A stretch of DNA of 64,000 bases, from positions 1-64,000 of the forward strand of contig NZ_JAGGOJ010000048.1 of assembly GCF_018614575.1 (NCBI RefSeq). Reading direction: 5' to 3'. The position numbers and the translations under genes were made by a program. Source of the DNA: Streptomyces sp. ISL-10. Its GTDB lineage: Bacteria; Actinomycetota; Actinomycetes; Streptomycetales; Streptomycetaceae. Each line of letters begins with the position of its first letter. Position 1 is the first letter of the stretch. Positions 17,742-25,468 of the stretch are shown here, in pieces. Below the pieces are notes generated by a model. The model made no database searches, was not told the DNA's origin, and worked only from the letters and a program-made list of their open reading frames with translations.

Positions 17742-17933
17742 ATGAAGACACTCATGAGTTGCTTACCATCGGCGGCCGACAGCCTCACGATCGCGTTGCT
17801 CCAGCCGTTGGGAGCGGCACCCCTGACAAGCTCGCCGGCCGGCCGGTCCCCCGACACGTCGGCGCCCAGCCTGTCGCCTGACAGCAAGCCCTGCACCGGA
17901 TCTCTGTCCAAGACCGGTATGCAGCCATGCTGA
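17742..17933 (+). CDS. Small Cys/Ser/Thr-rich ORF between toxin and antitoxin
   Basis: 63 residues, no recognised family. It has the best ribosome site of the region (GAGGAGG at 17731-17737, 4 bp before ATG) and a possible -10 GATAAT at 17700-17705 behind a G-run. The N-terminal third is mildly hydrophobic; the C-terminal half is Ser/Pro/Thr rich and ends KPCTGSLSKTGMQPC. Codon 8 is TTA (17763-17765). A minus-strand ORF over the same bases (17726-17911) is an alternative but would place the ribosome site inside its own end. It could be a regulatory leader peptide or a small secreted peptide; function unknown and the coding call is tentative. Confidence 0.4.
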   Translation: MKTLMSCLPSAADSLTIALLQPLGAAPLTSSPAGRSPDTSAPSLSPDSKPCTGSLSKTGMQPC

Positions 17934-18157
17934 CCAGTGGCGCCCAGCGCCTGCAGGATCCGTAGAGGTCACGCTTCCCCCCGGATCCCCCTCTCAGAAG
18001 CGTCACATCAGTTCTGCGGCAGTGGGCCCAGCCTGTCCTGGATCAGGCGTGCAAGCGGGCGAACCACCCGCGGTCAAACGCCTGCACCCGCTGTCTGACA
18101 CGCGACCAGTGCTTCCAAGAGCTCGGCGCGCAGTCAGGACACGAGGGAGACACAGCC

Positions 18158-18556
18158 ATGCCTACCGTCAACAACCCTGCACCCGCGAAGAGTGCGGCCA
18201 GCGCCGAACGGGCCCATGCAGCCACCGTGCGCATGTCCATCGCCGACATCGCGCGCTTCCTGCAGGACAACCTCGGCCAGCGCCTCACGGCGCGGATCAC
18301 CAACATCAGCGATCCGCGGCAGATCGGCAAGTGGGCATCGGGCGAAACGAAGCCCCGTCAGGACGCCGAGGACCGGCTGCGCGCGGCCCTTCAGGTGTTC
18401 CAGCTCATTCAGGATGCCGAAAGCCTTTACACCGCCCGCGCCTGGCTGATCGGAATGAACCCTCAGCTGGAGGACGAAGCCCCACTCGTAGTGATCGCGG
18501 ACGGTCGCTACCGGGATGTCATGGTGGCAGCGCGCGCCTACGTCGATGGTGGCTGA
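18158..18556 (+). CDS. Xre/MbcA/ParS-type antitoxin (toxin-binding domain protein)
   Basis: 132 residues. The C-terminal ~55 residues fit the MbcA/ParS toxin-binding domain: a W-x-G helix (IGKWASGETKPRQDAEDRL), then LYTARAWLIGMNPQLEDEAP and a DVMVAARAYVDGG end. The first half is a degenerate helical DNA-binding region. ATG 18158 follows GAGGGAG by 8 bp. Such proteins neutralise RES toxins, so it is the probable partner of the RES gene upstream, despite the unusual order and gap. In the 190 bp before the start the same frame stays open from a TAG at 17963 and encodes Cys-containing sequence (ACTRCLTRDQCF) with no start codon, possibly the trace of a longer ancestor. Confidence 0.8.
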   Translation: MPTVNNPAPAKSAASAERAHAATVRMSIADIARFLQDNLGQRLTARITNISDPRQIGKWASGETKPRQDAEDRLRAALQVFQLIQDAESLYTARAWLIGMNPQLEDEAPLVVIADGRYRDVMVAARAYVDGG

Positions 18557-18585
18557 AGGCCGCGGCCATATCCGTTCGGTGCGCA

Positions 18586-18625
18586 GAAGCGCCGTCCCGC
18601 CGTACCGACCGCGGGACGGCGCTTC
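18586..18625. terminator. Bidirectional terminator between antitoxin and LOR gene
   Basis: Perfect 15-bp arms GAAGCGCCGTCCCGC / GCGGGACGGCGCTTC (18586-18600, 18611-18625) with a 10-nt loop, between two convergent genes. It marks the right edge of the accessory island. Confidence 0.75.
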
Positions 18626-18695
18626 CCCGCGCAGCTGACCGAAGCTGCGCACACCGCCCCCGCCGGCCCCGTCGGCAAGATCGCTTCGCCAGGCG

Positions 18696-19190
18696 CTACC
18701 CGTCCTCGCGCTCCTTTTCCGCCATCCGGATCACGCACACCGCCACCGCGATCAGCAGCGCCGCGTCGGCGTCCTCCCGTACGACGTCCACGCCGTACGT
18801 GTCCCGCAGCGTCAGCCACCTGCGCGAGATGTGCGCCAGGAGTTCGCCCTCGTACTCGACGGCGAACTCCCGGTCGAGGATCCGCCCGCTGACGTCCAGC
18901 TCCGTGCCCTCGGCGAGCGTCACCCGGTAGTGGTTGCGCAGCAGCGACAGCCGCTTCCTGCGGATCGTGGCGAGTTCCGCCCCGTCCCGCTCGATCGTCA
19001 TCGCGCCGCGCAGGCCGAGCAGCTTCCGGCGCAGCGTGATCAGCACGTCCCCGTTTCGATCCTTGAGCTCCAGGGTGTCCCGCAGCCGCAGCGCCTTGCC
19101 GTCCACGAGGAACGCGTGCCGGCCGTGCTCGTCGTCGATCCAGTAGTCGTCGCCGACGGCGAAGATCTTGTCCCGCACCACATATTTCAT
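18696..19190 (-). CDS. LURP-one-related (LOR/tubby-like) family protein
   Basis: 164 residues from ATG 19190. It starts MKYVVRDKIFAVGDDYWI and alternates short beta strands (HAFLVDGKALRLRDTLEL, GDVLITLRRKLLGLRGAM, TIRRKRLSLLRNHYRVTL), the pattern of the LOR barrel, and ends in a hydrophobic helix (AALLIAVAVCVIRMA). In bacteria LOR proteins are uncharacterised phospholipid-scramblase-like barrels. The frame continues upstream to 19343 but without family similarity. A trace of another gene's 5' end lies just upstream (19197-19280). Confidence 0.85.
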   Translation of the reverse strand: MKYVVRDKIFAVGDDYWIDDEHGRHAFLVDGKALRLRDTLELKDRNGDVLITLRRKLLGLRGAMTIERDGAELATIRRKRLSLLRNHYRVTLAEGTELDVSGRILDREFAVEYEGELLAHISRRWLTLRDTYGVDVVREDADAALLIAVAVCVIRMAEKEREDG

Positions 19191-19196
19191 GGCGCA

Positions 19197-19280
19197 ATGA
19201 GTACCCCCGCACGTGCTGCTGGATGGGGGTCGCGGCTGCACGTGCACGCGTTCGGGCCCGGAGCTGATCGGCAAGGGCGG
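19197..19280 (+). pseudogene. Trace of the 5' end of the thioredoxin-NHL gene
   Basis: An ATG at 19197 divergent from the LOR gene begins a short stretch ending GAGCTGATCGGCAAGGGCGG (19261-19280), which matches 18 of 20 bases at 20214-20233 in the intact thioredoxin-NHL gene, where it encodes ELIGKGG. The frame is lost before that point and the similarity stops at once. It looks like a duplicated or left-behind gene start. Confidence 0.4.
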
Positions 19281-19354
19281 CCGGCTGAGCACAGGTGACC
19301 GGCATCCGGCACACGGGTTCGGACCGGACACCTGACGGGTCACCCGGCGGGGTG

Positions 19355-20071
19355 TCAGTCGCCGACCTGGTGTTCCACGCGGTGGCGGAGGTAGTCGTCC
19401 GGATGGGACCGGGCTGTCGCCACCGCCGCGTCCACCAGCTCGTGCAGCTCCGGCGGGTATGCCGACTTGCGGAGCGGCAGTCCCGGGAGGATGCAGCGCC
19501 GGACGTCCAGGTGCTCATTGCTCACGAACTCGCGCAGAGCGGCCTCGTTCCACTCGGCCACCATGGCCGGGCCGTCTTCGGGCTCCGGCCGGCCGGCGGC
19601 GTCGGGATCCTCCGCCCGTACGAGGGGCATCCGCGGGGGCAGGGCCGACCAGTACCAGGCCCGCGCGGCGCCCGCGCGCTCACGGTCCGTGCCCGTCCGC
19701 AGGTACCCGAGCAGTGCGGTTCGGACGCGCATGTGCCCGAACGCGTTCAGAGCGGGCTCGACGAACTGACGGTTGAAGCTCGGATCGGGATCGTGGACGG
19801 CCGCCTCGATCAGCGCGTCGAAGGACTCCTCGGAGAGGTTCACGCCGTGGCGGCAGGCGTCACGCAGCGCTGCCCGGACACGGTGCACCCAAGTGCGTGG
19901 ATCACCGGGTCCCGGCTCAGGGGCGACATCGAGCCCGAGGGTCAGGACGATGTCCGCCAGACACCTGGAAAAGGCCGCGTGCCGGTCCTCCGTACGCCCC
20001 CGCAGCGCCATGAACCCCTGTACCGTCCGCGCCGTCTCACCAGCAGCCGTCTCGTTCCCGTCCGCAGCCAA
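19355..20071 (-). CDS. Hypothetical helical (HEAT-like) protein
   Basis: 238 residues, no named family that I recognise. Predicted helices dominate, with repeat-like units such as NRQFVEPALNAFGHMRVRTA and LLGYLRTGTDRERAGAARAW followed by WNEAALREFVSNEHLDVRRC. This resembles HEAT-type scaffolds, which in Streptomyces are often stand-alone or immunity-like proteins. Third-position GC is high and the antisense frames are inferior. ATG 20071 is 74 bp from the divergent thioredoxin-NHL gene. It sits between the LOR gene and the intact thioredoxin-NHL gene, beside a duplicated gene-start trace, so it may be an insertion. Confidence 0.7.
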   Translation of the reverse strand: MAADGNETAAGETARTVQGFMALRGRTEDRHAAFSRCLADIVLTLGLDVAPEPGPGDPRTWVHRVRAALRDACRHGVNLSEESFDALIEAAVHDPDPSFNRQFVEPALNAFGHMRVRTALLGYLRTGTDRERAGAARAWYWSALPPRMPLVRAEDPDAAGRPEPEDGPAMVAEWNEAALREFVSNEHLDVRRCILPGLPLRKSAYPPELHELVDAAVATARSHPDDYLRHRVEHQVGD

Positions 20072-20145
20072 CTCTCGCTCCCCTGTCGAAGGCCTTGCCG
20101 TACGCGTGTGATCGGGCGTTCCTGCCAGGATGGCAAGCTTGAACC

Positions 20146-21954
20146 ATGAACGATGCCGCCTCGGCGCCCACCCCCGCGCCCGCGCCCCGCCGTGCCCGTG
20201 TCCGTGCTCCCGAGCTGATCGGCAAAGGGGGGTGGATCAACACCGGCGGCAAGGATCTGAAGCTCGCCGACTTCCGAGGCCGCGTATTGATCTTGGATTT
20301 CTGGACATTCTGCTGCATCAACTGCCTTCATGTCCTCGACGAGCTCCGTGAGCTGGAGGAGAAGCACCGCGACACCGTCGTGATCGTCGGGATGCACTCG
20401 CCGAAGTTCGTCCACGAGGCCGAGCATCAGGCCGTCGTGGACGCCGTCGAGCGGTACCAGGTCCATCACCCCGTCCTCGACGACCCCGAGCTCGCCACCT
20501 GGAAGCAGTACGCCGTGCGGGCCTGGCCCACGCTCGTCGTCATCGATCCCGAGGGGTACATCGTCGCCCAGCACGCGGGTGAGGGGCATGCGCATGCCAT
20601 CGAAAGGCTCGTCGAGGAGCTGGAGGCCGAGCACGCGGCCAAGGGGACGCTGCGGCGCGGGGACGGGCCCTATGTGGCGCCCGAGCCCGTGGCCACCGAT
20701 CTGCGTTTCCCCGGCAAGGCGCTGCTGCTGCCCTCGGGCAACTTCCTCGTGTCGGACTCGACCCGGCATCAGCTCGTGGAGCTGGAGCCGGACGGCGAGA
20801 GTGTCGTGCGGCGCATCGGGGACGGCGAGTTCAACGAGCCGCAGGGGCTCGCGCTGCTTCCCGACGGTCGCGTCGCCGTCGCGGACACCGTGAACCACGC
20901 CATCCGCGTGTACGACCCTGTCTCCGGCGCGATCGAGCTGCTCGCCGGCACCGGGAAGCAGTGGATGCAGGGCTCGCCCACGTCGGGGCCCGCGCGCGAG
21001 GTGTCGCTGTCCTCGCCGTGGGACGTGGCCTGGTGGGACGGCAGGCTGTGGATCGCGATGGCCGGGGTGCACCAGCTGTGGACGTACGACCCCGAGGCGG
21101 GCACCGTGCAGGTCGCGGCGGGCACGACCAACGAGGGCCTGGTCGACGGGCCGGTGGCTCAGGCGTGGTTCGCGCAGCCGTCCGGCCTCGCCGCGGGCGG
21201 GGACCGGCTGTGGATCGCCGACTCGGAGACGTCCGCGGTCCGTTTCGTCGACCGGGACATGCGGGTGCACACGGCCGTCGGCACCGGCCTGTTCGACTTC
21301 GGGCACCGCGACGGGGAGGCCGGCCAGGCGCTGCTCCAGCACCCGCTGGGGGTCACCGCGCTGCCCGACGGCTCGGTGGCGATCAGTGACACGTACAACC
21401 ATGCGCTGCGCCGCTTCGATCCGGCGACGAACGAGGTCACGACGCTGGCCACCGACCTGCGCGAGCCGAGCGGGGCGGTGCTCGTCGGGGACGACATCAT
21501 GGTCGTGGAGTCGGCCCGGCACCGGCTGACGCGGCTGCGGCTGCCGGAGGAGGCCGTACGGGTGGAGGCGGTCGCGCACCGCACGCAGCGCGCGGCCACC
21601 GAGGTGGCGCCGGGGGCATTCCGGCTCGACGTGGTCTTCCAGGCGCCGTCCGGGCAGAAGCTGGACACGCGGTACGGGCCCTCGACCCGGCTGCTGGTCT
21701 CCGCCACGCCGGAAGAGCTGCTGCTCACGGGCGGGGGCGCGGGGACGGATCTGACCCGGGAGCTGGAGCTGAACCCGGAGATCACCGAGGGCGTGCTGCA
21801 TGTCTCCGCGATGGCGGCGTCCTGCGACGACGACCCGGCGAACGAGTACCCGGCCTGCCATGTCCATCAGCAGGACTGGGGTGTTCCGGTCCGGGTGACC
21901 GAGGGCGGCGCGTCGCGGCTGCCGCTTGTCCTCGCGGGCCTGGACCAGCAGTAG
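20146..21954 (+). CDS. Thioredoxin-like/NHL-repeat protein
   Basis: 602 residues. A TlpA-like thioredoxin domain occupies ~20-165, with active site WTFCCINCLHVLDE (C57-x-x-C60), followed by about six NHL propeller repeats (GEFNEPQGLALLPDGRVAVA, HPLGVTALPDGSVAISDTYN) and a C-terminal beta domain with an SCDDDPANEYPACHVHQQDW end rich in Cys and His. No signal peptide, so it is cytoplasmic. Homologues (NHLRC2 type) are conserved and essential-like in animals, but their substrate is unknown; a thiol-redox scaffold is the family-based expectation. Confidence 0.9.
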   Translation: MNDAASAPTPAPAPRRARVRAPELIGKGGWINTGGKDLKLADFRGRVLILDFWTFCCINCLHVLDELRELEEKHRDTVVIVGMHSPKFVHEAEHQAVVDAVERYQVHHPVLDDPELATWKQYAVRAWPTLVVIDPEGYIVAQHAGEGHAHAIERLVEELEAEHAAKGTLRRGDGPYVAPEPVATDLRFPGKALLLPSGNFLVSDSTRHQLVELEPDGESVVRRIGDGEFNEPQGLALLPDGRVAVADTVNHAIRVYDPVSGAIELLAGTGKQWMQGSPTSGPAREVSLSSPWDVAWWDGRLWIAMAGVHQLWTYDPEAGTVQVAAGTTNEGLVDGPVAQAWFAQPSGLAAGGDRLWIADSETSAVRFVDRDMRVHTAVGTGLFDFGHRDGEAGQALLQHPLGVTALPDGSVAISDTYNHALRRFDPATNEVTTLATDLREPSGAVLVGDDIMVVESARHRLTRLRLPEEAVRVEAVAHRTQRAATEVAPGAFRLDVVFQAPSGQKLDTRYGPSTRLLVSATPEELLLTGGGAGTDLTRELELNPEITEGVLHVSAMAASCDDDPANEYPACHVHQQDWGVPVRVTEGGASRLPLVLAGLDQQ

Positions 21955-21966
21955 CGGAGGGGAGAA

Positions 21967-21993
21967 GTGGGGGCCCGCCAGGGGTGGGCCCAC
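21967..21993. terminator. Possible terminator between convergent genes
   Basis: Hairpin GTGGG..GCCC / GGGCCCAC with a 2-nt bulge and 9-nt loop, located between the ends of the thioredoxin-NHL and aminopeptidase genes. No T-run. Confidence 0.4.
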
Positions 21994-22005
21994 CCGTGCT
22001 GCGGC

Positions 22006-23331
22006 TCAGCCCTCCAGGAACGCCGCCAGCGCGTTCGCCAGCAGGTAGGGGTCGTCCGCGCCGCACAGCTCGCGTGCGCTGTGCATCGAGAGGATGGCGA
22101 CGCCGATGTCCACGGTCGTGATGCCGTGCCGGGCCGCGGTGATGGGGCCGATCGTGGTGCCGCAGGGCATCGCGTTGTTCGACACGAACGTCTGCCACGG
22201 CACCCCGGCCTTCTCGCAGGCCGCGGCGAACACGGCCCGGCCGCTGCCGTCGGTGGCGTAGCGCTGGTTGACGTTGACCTTGAGGATGGGGCCGCCGTTG
22301 GTGCGGGGGTGGTGCGTGGGGTCGTGGCGTTCGGCGTAGTTGGGGTGCACGGCGTGGCCGGTGTCGGAGGACAGGCAGATCGTCCCGGCGAGGGCGCGGG
22401 CCCGGTCCTCCAGGGTGCCGCCGCGCGAGAACACCGAACGCTCCAGCACCGAGCCGAGCAGCGGGCCCTCGGCGCCGGTGTCGGACTGTGAGCCGTTCTC
22501 CTCGTGGTCGAAGGCGGCGAGGACGGGGATGCACGGCAGGTCGCCGCCCGCGGAGACCGCGCTGAGGGCGGCCGTGCCGGCGTGCACGGAGACGAGGTTG
22601 TCCAGGCGGGGGCCGGCCAGGAGCTCGCGGTCGCGGCCGAGGTAGGCGGGCGGTTCGACGGCGTGGACCATCAGGTCCCATCCGGTGATCTCGCCCTCGC
22701 CGATGCCGGCCTCCTGCTCCAGGAAGCGGATCAGGTCGCCTTCCTCGACGTCGCCGAGGCCCCAGACGGGCTGCATGTGGCGCTGGCGGTCCAGCTTGAG
22801 GCCATCGGTGTTGACCGAGCGGTCGAGGTGGACGGCGAGCTGGGGGACGCGGAGCAGCGGTCGGTCGATGTTGACGAGCCGGTGGGATCCTCTCCCAGAG
22901 CCTCCGGCCGGGGAGGTGCCCCCGCGCAGGGTCAGTCGGCCGGCCAGGCCCAGGTCGCGGTCGAGCCAGGTGTTGAGGAGCGTTCCACCGTAGATCTCGA
23001 CGGCGATCTGCCGCCAGCCGTGGGAGCCGGTGTCCGGCAGGGGCTTGACGCGCAGGTTGGGGGAGTCGGTGTGGGCGCCGACGATACGGAAGGGGGTGTG
23101 GGGGGAGGCTCCTTCCGGTACGTACCAGGCGATCAGCGCACCGCCGCGCAGCACGTACCTGCCGCCGGCAGCGCCGTCCCAGGCATCGGTCTCCAGCAGT
23201 TGGCGGAAGCCTGCCTTCTCCAGCCGCTCGGCGGCCTCGGCCACCGCGTGGTACGGCGAGGGCGCGGCCGTGAGGAAGGACATCAGGTCGTCGGTGTGGC
23301 CGCGGTCGAAGCGGGGGGATGCGCTGCTCAT
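22006..23331 (-). CDS. M18-family aspartyl aminopeptidase
   Basis: 441 residues. Metal-ligand motifs of the M18 di-zinc peptidases are present: GAHTDSPNLRVKP, FDHEENGSQSDTGAEG (catalytic Glu pair and Asp), and DTGHAVHPNY followed by the C-terminal LSMHSARELCG His motif. The N-terminus (FLTAAPSPYHAVAEAAERL) is the standard one. A cytosolic, tetrahedral dodecameric enzyme that removes N-terminal acidic residues. It is transcribed alone; the acyl-CoA dehydrogenase upstream has its own terminator. ATG 23331 has no strong Shine-Dalgarno; another start is unlikely given the conserved N-terminus. Confidence 0.92.
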   Translation of the reverse strand: MSSASPRFDRGHTDDLMSFLTAAPSPYHAVAEAAERLEKAGFRQLLETDAWDGAAGGRYVLRGGALIAWYVPEGASPHTPFRIVGAHTDSPNLRVKPLPDTGSHGWRQIAVEIYGGTLLNTWLDRDLGLAGRLTLRGGTSPAGGSGRGSHRLVNIDRPLLRVPQLAVHLDRSVNTDGLKLDRQRHMQPVWGLGDVEEGDLIRFLEQEAGIGEGEITGWDLMVHAVEPPAYLGRDRELLAGPRLDNLVSVHAGTAALSAVSAGGDLPCIPVLAAFDHEENGSQSDTGAEGPLLGSVLERSVFSRGGTLEDRARALAGTICLSSDTGHAVHPNYAERHDPTHHPRTNGGPILKVNVNQRYATDGSGRAVFAAACEKAGVPWQTFVSNNAMPCGTTIGPITAARHGITTVDIGVAILSMHSARELCGADDPYLLANALAAFLEG

Positions 23332-23427
23332 GGGTTCACCTTAACGAGGGGTGTCTGTGCGCCGTTTGCCGATGAGCGGCTCCCCAGGTGGGCGGCGCGC
23401 CGGGCTCCGCCGCGGCGGTCGACGCGG

Positions 23428-23464
23428 CAGGGCCGCCGCCCGATGAAGCCGGGCGACGGCCCTG
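23428..23464 (-). terminator. Terminator of the acyl-CoA dehydrogenase gene
   Basis: 15-bp arms CAGGGCCGCCGCCCG / CGGGCGACGGCCCTG with one mismatch and a 7-nt loop, about 45 bp after the stop of the minus-strand gene. Confidence 0.65.
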
Positions 23465-23509
23465 TGCCGAAAGGTGCCGAGGTGGGGCGAACCGAGCCTC
23501 GAGAAGAGG

Positions 23510-25336
23510 TCAGAAAGCGGCCTCGTCCAGGTCCATCAGCGAGCCGTCGACGTTCTCGGCGAGCGCCCGCTCGACGGAGACGCCCGGCAGGACGTTGGCG
23601 GCGAAGAACTTCGCGGCCGCGATCTTGCCCTGGTAGAACGGCACGTCCTTGGCGGACGCGGTCTGCAGCTTCTCCGCGGCCACGGCGGCGCCGCGCAGCA
23701 GCAGGTAGGCGACGACGACGTCACCGGAGGCCATCAGCAAGCGGGTGGTGTTGAGGCCGACCTTGTAGATGTTCTTGACGTCCTCGCCCGTGGCGATCAG
23801 GTCGTTCGTCATGGTGCCGACGATCGCCTCCAGGTCGACGGCCGCCTTGGCGAGCGCTTCGCGGGCCGGGGCGAGCTCGTCGCCGCCGGTGCCGACGGCG
23901 AGGAACTTCTTGATCTCCTCGGACAGGGTGTTCAGCGCCTGGCCCTGGTCGCGGACGATCTTCCGGAAGAAGTAGTCCTGGCCCTGGATCGCCGTGGTGC
24001 CCTCGTAGAGGGTGTCGATCTTGGCGTCGCGGATGTACTGCTCGACCGGGTACTCCTGCAGGTAGCCAGAGCCGCCGAAGGTCTGCAGGGACTGGGCCAG
24101 CTGCTCGTAGGACTTCTCGGAGCCGTAGCCCTTGACGATCGGCAGCAGCAGGTCGTTCAGCGCGACGAGTGCCTTGGCGTCCTCGCCGGCGGCCTCCTTG
24201 GCTGCGATCTCGTCCTGGATGGAGGCGGTGTAGAGCACCAGGGCGCGCATGCCTTCGGCGTACGCCTTCTGCGTCATCAGGGAGCGGCGCACGTCGGGGT
24301 GGTGGGTGATGGTGACCTTGGGCGCGGTCTTGTCCGCGAAGTTCTTCAGGTCGGGGCCCTGGACGCGCTCCTTGGCGTACTCCAGAGCGTTCAGGTAGCC
24401 GGTGGAGAGCGTGGCGATGGCCTTCGTGCCGACCATCATCCGGGCGAACTCGATGATCATGAACATCTGGCGGATGCCGTCGTGCTTGTCGCCGATCAGC
24501 CAGCCCTTGGCGGGGTGCTGGTCGCCGAAGGTCATCTCGCAGGTGTTGGAGGCCTTGAGGCCCATCTTGTGCTCGACGTTCGTCGCGTACACGCCGTTGC
24601 GCTCGCCCAGCTCGCCGGTCTCCCAGTCGAAGTGGTACTTCGGGACGAGGAAGAGGGACAGGCCCTTGGTGCCCGGACCGGCACCCTCGGGGCGGGCCAG
24701 CACGTAGTGAAGGATGTTCTCCTCCATGTCGTGCTCACCGGAGGTGATGAAGCGCTTCACGCCCTCGATGTGCCAGGAGCCGTCCTCCTGCTGGATCGCC
24801 TTGGTGCGGCCGGCGCCGACGTCCGAGCCGGCGTCCGGCTCGGTGAGGACCATGGTGGAGCCCCAGCGCTTCTCGACGGCTATCTCGGCGATCTTCTTCT
24901 GCGCCTCGTTGCCCTCGTCGAAGAGGACGCCGGCGAAGGCCGGGCCGGAGGAGTACATCCAGACAGCCGGGTTCGAGCCGAGCAGCAGCTCCGCGTAGGA
25001 CCAGATCAGGGAGCGGGGCGAGACGGTGCCGCCGATCTCCTCGGGCAGGCCGAGGCGCCAGTACTCCGAGTCCATGAAGGCCTTGTAGCTCTTCTTGAAG
25101 CTCGCCGGGACGGGCGCGGTGTTGGTGGCCGGGTCGAACACCGGCGGGTTGCGGTCGGCATCGGCGAAGGATTCGGCCAGCTCGTTCTCCGCGAGGCGGG
25201 CAATCTCCTCGAGGATCGACTTGGCGGTGTCGACGTCCATCTCCGCGAACGGGCCGGTGCCGTACAGCTTGTCGCGTCCGAGGACCTCGAAGAGGTTGAA
25301 CTCGATGTCGCGGAGATTCGACTTGTAGTGCCCCAT
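23510..25336 (-). CDS. Acyl-CoA dehydrogenase (FadE5-like, with C-terminal extension)
   Basis: 608 residues, longer than the ~390 of short enzymes. It has an N-terminal extension (MGHYKSNLRDIEFNLFEVLG), the FAD-binding core with MVLTEPDAGSDVGAG and FITSGEHDM, the catalytic Glu in DTLYEGTTAIQGQD, and a C-terminal helical domain (residues ~480-608). This is the FadE5/very-long-chain architecture, with broad specificity for straight-chain acyl-CoAs; it performs the first step of beta-oxidation with electron transfer flavoprotein as acceptor. Two TACC-type palindromes lie just upstream (25382-25418), fitting control by a TetR-type fatty-acid regulator. Single-gene transcript. Confidence 0.92.
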   Translation of the reverse strand: MGHYKSNLRDIEFNLFEVLGRDKLYGTGPFAEMDVDTAKSILEEIARLAENELAESFADADRNPPVFDPATNTAPVPASFKKSYKAFMDSEYWRLGLPEEIGGTVSPRSLIWSYAELLLGSNPAVWMYSSGPAFAGVLFDEGNEAQKKIAEIAVEKRWGSTMVLTEPDAGSDVGAGRTKAIQQEDGSWHIEGVKRFITSGEHDMEENILHYVLARPEGAGPGTKGLSLFLVPKYHFDWETGELGERNGVYATNVEHKMGLKASNTCEMTFGDQHPAKGWLIGDKHDGIRQMFMIIEFARMMVGTKAIATLSTGYLNALEYAKERVQGPDLKNFADKTAPKVTITHHPDVRRSLMTQKAYAEGMRALVLYTASIQDEIAAKEAAGEDAKALVALNDLLLPIVKGYGSEKSYEQLAQSLQTFGGSGYLQEYPVEQYIRDAKIDTLYEGTTAIQGQDYFFRKIVRDQGQALNTLSEEIKKFLAVGTGGDELAPAREALAKAAVDLEAIVGTMTNDLIATGEDVKNIYKVGLNTTRLLMASGDVVVAYLLLRGAAVAAEKLQTASAKDVPFYQGKIAAAKFFAANVLPGVSVERALAENVDGSLMDLDEAAF

Positions 25337-25381
25337 GGCGACGGCTCCGTTAATGATCGGAAGATGGACTTGTCGTCCACG

Positions 25382-25418
25382 TACCAGTAAGTAGCTTCGA
25401 TGATGCTACCCGTCGGTA
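25382..25418 (-). promoter_or_regulatory. Two palindromic operator-like sites upstream of the acyl-CoA dehydrogenase
   Basis: TACCCGTCGGTA (25407-25418) has perfect TACC/GGTA arms, and TACCAGTAAGTA (25382-25393) is a related imperfect palindrome, 46-82 bp before the start codon in an AT-rich patch. TACC-N4-GGTA sites are typical of actinobacterial TetR-family regulators of fatty-acid degradation; binding here is inferred. Confidence 0.5.
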
Positions 25419-25468
25419 ATAAGATGCAACCCCTCTCGGGGCACATGTGACTCGTTACTCTTGCGTGC

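Noticed and set aside
17726..17911. Minus-strand ORF (61 aa) over the small plus-strand ORF in the island
   Set aside because: Plus-strand ORF has a strong ribosome site and suits its position; the minus ORF would have the Shine-Dalgarno-complement inside its own end.
17742..17933. Lanthipeptide-like precursor interpretation of the small ORF
   Set aside because: No lanthipeptide synthetase, protease or exporter gene in the neighbourhood; kept only as an unknown small ORF.
23474..25390. 638-aa plus-strand ORF opposite the acyl-CoA dehydrogenase
   Set aside because: Val/Leu/Gly/Arg-rich shadow frame of the real minus-strand gene.
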